Of a stretch of 10,373 nucleotides of DNA, positions 7,401 through 10,373 are shown one piece after another; the first letter of the stretch is position 1; the number at the start of each line of letters is the position of its first letter. The stretch is from Bacteriovoracaceae bacterium (GTDB lineage: Bacteria; Bdellovibrionota; Bacteriovoracia; Bacteriovoracales; Bacteriovoracaceae), in assembly GCA_947440875.1 (NCBI GenBank), contig CANETG010000077.1, positions 1 to 10,373 on the forward strand, written 5' to 3'. Under the pieces are notes generated by a model. That model was not told where the DNA came from, did not search any database, and saw nothing but the letters and a program-made list of their open reading frames with translations. The position numbers and the translations under genes are program-made.

Positions 7401-7703
7401 TTATCCTTTAAGGGTAGTAGCTGATTGAGTCTTAATCGAACCAAAATTTCGGTAGAGATTCACGAGGATCGAAAGACCGATCGCGGACTCTGCGGCGGCA
7501 ATAGTAATCACGAAGAAGACCTGCATCTGACCATCAAGCATTTGATGGGCCTTCGAGAAAGCGACCATTGAAAGATTGGCCGCGTTCAGGAGGAGTTCAA
7601 TGCCCATGAGGATCATGATGGTGTCGCGTCTCATCAGCACCACGAGCATGCCCATGGTAAAGAGAAAGGCCGCCAATAATTGAAGGAGGATTTCGTTTGT
7701 CAT
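7401..7703 (-). CDS. nuoK: NADH-quinone oxidoreductase subunit K
   Basis: This is a 100-residue, three-helix membrane subunit (ND4L family) of exact family length. The two membrane glutamates required for proton transfer are at the same positions as in E. coli: Glu36 (MGIELLLNAANL) and Glu72 (AAAESAIGLSIL). It sits between NuoJ and NuoN in the central membrane arm and helps form the hydrophilic axis linking quinone reduction to pumping. The ATG lies 10 bases after the nuoJ stop with a TAAGG ribosome site 8 bases upstream. nuoL starts 5 bases after its stop and uses an AAGGA located in the last nuoK codons. Confidence 0.97.
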   Translation of the reverse strand: MTNEILLQLLAAFLFTMGMLVVLMRRDTIMILMGIELLLNAANLSMVAFSKAHQMLDGQMQVFFVITIAAAESAIGLSILVNLYRNFGSIKTQSATTLKG

Positions 7704-7713
7704 TGTTTATGCC

Positions 7714-8235
7714 TTAATCAAATTTTCTCTTCGCAAGGACAACAGCTCCGACGACTGCTACGAGCAGTGCCAGAGAGATGACTTCGAATGAAACGTAGAA
7801 TTGAGTAAAGAGTGAGTGTGAAAGGACTTTTGTGTTTCCACCGAGAGTCTGGATCAACTCCGGTGAGAACTTCCCTTTGACTACCACGTCGCCCGCCTGG
7901 AAGTGATTCCAGATCGCAACCCCGAAGCCAGCGAAAGCGAGGGCTCCAAGAGCAAGGGCTGCTCCAAACACGAGAGGTCTGTCTTTGTAATCAGTCTCTT
8001 CATTGTTCAGATTGAGAAGCATGATCGAGAAGATGAAGAGAACCATGATCGCTCCGGCGTAAACCACGAGTTGAATCGTGGCCACGAGGTGCTCTCCGAT
8101 CATTCCGTACATCCCAGCTGTCATGATAAGAACACCGAGAAGACAAAGTGCTGATGTGATCGGACTCTTCGCAAACAACATCGTCACCGCGAGGAGCGCC
8201 GAAAGAACAGCGAGAATTATTAGTACCGGGCTCAT
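7714..8235 (-). CDS. nuoJ: NADH-quinone oxidoreductase subunit J
   Basis: A 173-residue, five-helix membrane subunit of the ND6 family. Its third helix has the conserved VVYAGAIMVLFIFSIMLLN segment with Tyr59 and Gly61, which in known structures forms the pi-bulge hinge that changes state during turnover. The last helix (EVISLALLVAVVGAVVLAKR) matches the family pattern. The hydrophilic loop around residues 113-140 is the variable part. The start ATG overlaps the nuoI stop (ATGA), with AGGGG about 8 bases upstream inside nuoI, suggesting translational coupling. Confidence 0.96.
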   Translation of the reverse strand: MSPVLIILAVLSALLAVTMLFAKSPITSALCLLGVLIMTAGMYGMIGEHLVATIQLVVYAGAIMVLFIFSIMLLNLNNEETDYKDRPLVFGAALALGALAFAGFGVAIWNHFQAGDVVVKGKFSPELIQTLGGNTKVLSHSLFTQFYVSFEVISLALLVAVVGAVVLAKRKFD

Positions 8236-8756
8236 TTCTTTTTCCCCTCATCCATCTCGCGGCGGCCGTTCATCGGACGCTTGAGCTGATTCAGATCGAC
8301 GATAGCTTCTTCGCGCGTTGACGTCGCCATTTCGTAATTCCCACCCATCTTGATGGCATCTTTCGGACACGCTTCTTCGCAGAAGCCGCAGAAGCAACAG
8401 CGGAGGAGATCGATATCAAAGCTCAGCGGCTTTTTCTCTTTTTTCACACCGTCTGGGTTGTGCTCTTCTTCACGTTCGTCAGCGACGATGTGAATGCATT
8501 CGGCGGGACAGATCGTTTCGCAGAGGAAGCACGCTGTGCAGTTTTCTGTCTTCGATGAATCGACTGAAATGAAGTGTGCCCCGCGGAAGCGGTCAGAGTA
8601 ATTGCGTCTTTCTTCTGGGTACATGATCGTGTCATGTTTTCTGAAAAAGAATCCGGCAATGAAGCGCTTCATCGTGATCTTCATCCCGATGAGGATCGCC
8701 GGGATGTAAGACTTTTCCCGCGCCGTAAATTTTTTGGAGACGTTAATGGTTGCCAT
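8232..8756 (-). CDS. nuoI: NADH-quinone oxidoreductase subunit I (two 4Fe-4S clusters)
   Basis: This 174-residue ferredoxin-like subunit of the peripheral arm carries clusters N6a and N6b and passes electrons toward N2 and quinone. Two cluster motifs are clear: Cys73-x2-Cys76-x2-Cys79-x3-Cys83-Pro (CTACFLCETICP, with a further Cys87) and Cys120-x2-Cys123-x2-Cys126-x3-Cys130-Pro (CCFCGFCEEACP). Cys121 is an extra cysteine in a place commonly hydrophobic. The N-terminal amphipathic part anchors it to the membrane arm. The tail ends in a charged EGKKK. I chose ATG at 8756 rather than the TTG one codon earlier because AGGAGG is 5 bases from the ATG. That ribosome site overlaps the nuoH stop codon. 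Confidence 0.96.
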   Translation of the reverse strand: MATINVSKKFTAREKSYIPAILIGMKITMKRFIAGFFFRKHDTIMYPEERRNYSDRFRGAHFISVDSSKTENCTACFLCETICPAECIHIVADEREEEHNPDGVKKEKKPLSFDIDLLRCCFCGFCEEACPKDAIKMGGNYEMATSTREEAIVDLNQLKRPMNGRREMDEGKKK

Positions 8757-8761
8757 CAAGT

Positions 8762-8767
8762 CCTCCT
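8762..8767 (-). promoter_or_regulatory. Ribosome binding site of nuoI overlapping the nuoH stop
   Basis: AGGAGG on the minus strand shares its first two bases with the TAG stop of nuoH. Its 5-base spacing decides for the ATG start at 8756 over the TTG at 8759. The overlap suggests that ribosomes ending nuoH can start nuoI. Confidence 0.8.
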
Positions 8768-9842
8768 ATGAATTGTAGAAGTAGACCCCAAGGGTCACTG
8801 CTACCAGGTTAATAAGAGAAAGCGGGAAGAGTATCTTCCAGCCAAGATCCATGAGCTGATCGAAACGGAAACGCGGAAGGGTCCAGCGGATCCAGACGAA
8901 GACGAACATGAAGAAAGCGATTTTCGATAGGAGTGAAAGGACCTGGAAAAGCGCCAGGGTATTTTGCGCACCGGCCGCACCGAATCCGAACTGAGCAATC
9001 ACCGCATCGATGATGATCTGCATGCCAGGGAGAATCCCGTAGCCCCCGAAATAGAGTGTCGAAATAAGTGCCGAGGCCATGATCATCGCAACGTATTCCG
9101 CCATGAAGAAGAGGGCAAATTTCATCGCACCATACTCGAGGTGATAACCACCAGCGATTTCACTGTCCCCTTCGGCGATGTCAAACGGAGCGCGGTTTGT
9201 TTCCGCAAATATAGAGATAAAGAAAACGAGAGCACCGAAAGGGTTCATGAGAGCTCCCCACCAGTGCACTGATTGCCACGTCACCATGTCATGGGGGTTC
9301 ACGGAACCGTAAATGATGAGCATGGAGAGAAGAGAAAGACCCATGGAGATTTCATATGAAACGATCTGCGCAGAACCGCGAAGAGCACCGAGAACGGAAT
9401 ACTTGTTTCGGGATGCCCAGCCACCGAGGATGATCGGGTAAACTTCAAGGCCCGCGAAAGCGAGAATGAAGAGAACACCAGCGTCCATTTCAGCAATCTG
9501 AAGGACAACTTCCCGGTTATCGATGATGATTTTAGATCCGAAGGGAATCACTGCCATCGCACAAAGCGGAGCAATGAGCGCCATCATCGGGCCCAAGTGA
9601 TAATAGAACTTATTGGCGTTTCTGGGCGTGAAGTCTTCTTTGTGGAAAAACTTGATCACGTCCGCCAACGGCTGGAGAAGTCCGAAAAAGCCCGTCCGGT
9701 GAGGACCGACTCGTCCTTGCATCCACGCAGACCCACGGCGCTCAAACCAAACCATGATGGGCACGACCCCCAAAGAGAGACCAACGACGAAAGCAATCTT
9801 CGCCGCCAACTGGGCGAAAGGAAAAATTGTGTCCATGTCCAT
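8766..9842 (-). CDS. nuoH: NADH-quinone oxidoreductase subunit H
   Basis: At 358 residues it is slightly longer than many homologues. NuoH (ND1 family) forms much of the quinone-binding chamber where the peripheral and membrane arms meet. Family signatures are visible: FERRGSAWMQGRVGPHRTG (33-51), LLQPLADVIKFFHKE (55-69), GWASRNKYSVLGALRGSAQI (141-160) and the acidic loop AETNRAPFDIAEGDSEIAGG (213-232) followed by YHLEYGAMKFALFFMAEY. The start ATG shares a base with the nuoG stop (TAATG), with GAGGA 7 bases upstream. A second ATG two codons later is less well spaced. The stop is TAG, which shows that TAG serves as a normal terminator here. Confidence 0.97.
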   Translation of the reverse strand: MDMDTIFPFAQLAAKIAFVVGLSLGVVPIMVWFERRGSAWMQGRVGPHRTGFFGLLQPLADVIKFFHKEDFTPRNANKFYYHLGPMMALIAPLCAMAVIPFGSKIIIDNREVVLQIAEMDAGVLFILAFAGLEVYPIILGGWASRNKYSVLGALRGSAQIVSYEISMGLSLLSMLIIYGSVNPHDMVTWQSVHWWGALMNPFGALVFFISIFAETNRAPFDIAEGDSEIAGGYHLEYGAMKFALFFMAEYVAMIMASALISTLYFGGYGILPGMQIIIDAVIAQFGFGAAGAQNTLALFQVLSLLSKIAFFMFVFVWIRWTLPRFRFDQLMDLGWKILFPLSLINLVAVTLGVYFYNS

Positions 9843-10373
9843 TATTTCATCCTCGCCAGAAGATTCACGACATCATGAGCAGCAACGGCCGTTCCTTTGT
9901 GCTGGATTGCCGGGTGGAACTTTTGAACAATTCCATCAACGTTTTTGTAGGAGCCTGATTTCTCCACGGTCGATAGACCGGGAATGACCCCGACTAAACC
10001 TGGAATCGACTTAATTTCGCTGAGGTTCCAAACACCCCAAGCGATAACTTTCGTCCCCTCTTTAAATTTCGGAACTCCAGCTCGGCCGTTGCGGAAGTAG
10101 ATCACCACATCAGCTGTCGTCTCACCACCAGCGAGAACCGAAATCCCCTGCTCTTCTACGCCCCGAGTGTTCGCCGTGTGATCGCGGTGGCGAAGGAGAT
10201 GATCAAGAGGCTTATCGTCTTTCGAAGTCTCGACACCGTGAGTGCCGTTGAAATAAGAAACATTAACTGTCCGTCCGAGTAGTCCCGGAACTTTCTCTTT
10301 CATGAGGGCAGCTTCTTCCCGGGTCGAATCAGTTCCCACGACGAGATCCACTGAAGAGGCACCGTTCACATGG
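9842..10373 (-). CDS. nuoG: NADH-quinone oxidoreductase subunit G, C-terminal part (5' end outside the window)
   Basis: Only the last 176 codons are present and the frame is open to the right edge. The visible part resembles the C-terminal end of the molybdopterin-oxidoreductase-like domain of NuoG: GVIPGLSTVEKSGSYKNVDG followed by IVQKFHPAI recalls the family's usual AxxxEKxGTFxNxEGRVQ region. The N-terminal iron-sulfur part, with its cysteine motifs, lies outside. The identity also rests on position directly before nuoH, with a one-base TAATG overlap. NuoG carries electrons through the peripheral arm. A GTG at 10369 is an internal Val codon, not a start. Whether the gene is a full NuoG or a shorter variant cannot be seen. 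Confidence 0.88.
   Translation of the reverse strand, partial: HVNGASSVDLVVGTDSTREEAALMKEKVPGLLGRTVNVSYFNGTHGVETSKDDKPLDHLLRHRDHTANTRGVEEQGISVLAGGETTADVVIYFRNGRAGVPKFKEGTKVIAWGVWNLSEIKSIPGLVGVIPGLSTVEKSGSYKNVDGIVQKFHPAIQHKGTAVAAHDVVNLLARMK

Noticed and set aside
1..10373. CRISPR arrays, insertion sequences, tRNA or rRNA genes
   Set aside because: No regularly spaced direct repeats, transposase-like frames, terminal inverted repeats or tRNA-like folds were seen; apart from the small genes the window is an ordinary nuo operon and a two-component pair.

Overview
The window looks like chromosomal DNA from a Gram-negative bacterium of moderate GC content. It is dominated by the 3' half of a respiratory complex I (nuo) operon on the minus strand. 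A two-component signalling pair sits on the plus strand at the left edge. The NuoH loop motif (EGDSEIAGGYHLEY, residues 224-237), the abundance of receiver domains and the small secreted Cys-containing protein remind me of Bdellovibrio/Bacteriovorax-type or other former deltaproteobacteria. That placement is an inference with modest confidence.

Left region (1-1174, plus strand): the C-terminal part of a hybrid sensor histidine kinase (ATPase domain, then receiver domain), cut by the window edge. A stand-alone receiver protein follows with ATGA stop/start overlap, so the two are probably one phosphorelay operon. Middle region (1175-2136): two small genes meet tail to tail with 2 bases between them. 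One encodes a basic single-pass membrane protein (plus strand), the other a secreted small protein with five cysteines (minus strand). About 270 bases without a convincing gene follow, ending in the terminator of the nuo operon.

Right region (2137-10373, minus strand): nuoG (C-terminal part only), nuoH, nuoI, nuoJ, nuoK, nuoL, nuoM, nuoN and an 87-residue acylphosphatase-like gene. They are packed with overlaps or gaps of at most 10 bases and close on a rho-independent hairpin. NuoG and NuoI carry electrons in the peripheral arm. NuoH forms the quinone site with the arm/membrane junction. NuoJ, K, N, M and L form the proton-pumping membrane arm. The operon promoter lies outside the window.

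Two things stand out. First, nuoL has an in-frame TAG at codon 127, in a highly conserved segment where relatives carry Tyr or Phe. The reading frame continues perfectly for 526 more codons, and all the pumping residues lie after the stop. TAG is also the normal stop of nuoH, so general code reassignment is unlikely. This is a nonsense mutation, a sequence error or a readthrough/suppression case. Second, the last gene of the operon aligns without gaps to the core of the acylphosphatase fold but lacks both catalytic residues, which suggests a non-enzymatic complex I-linked protein.
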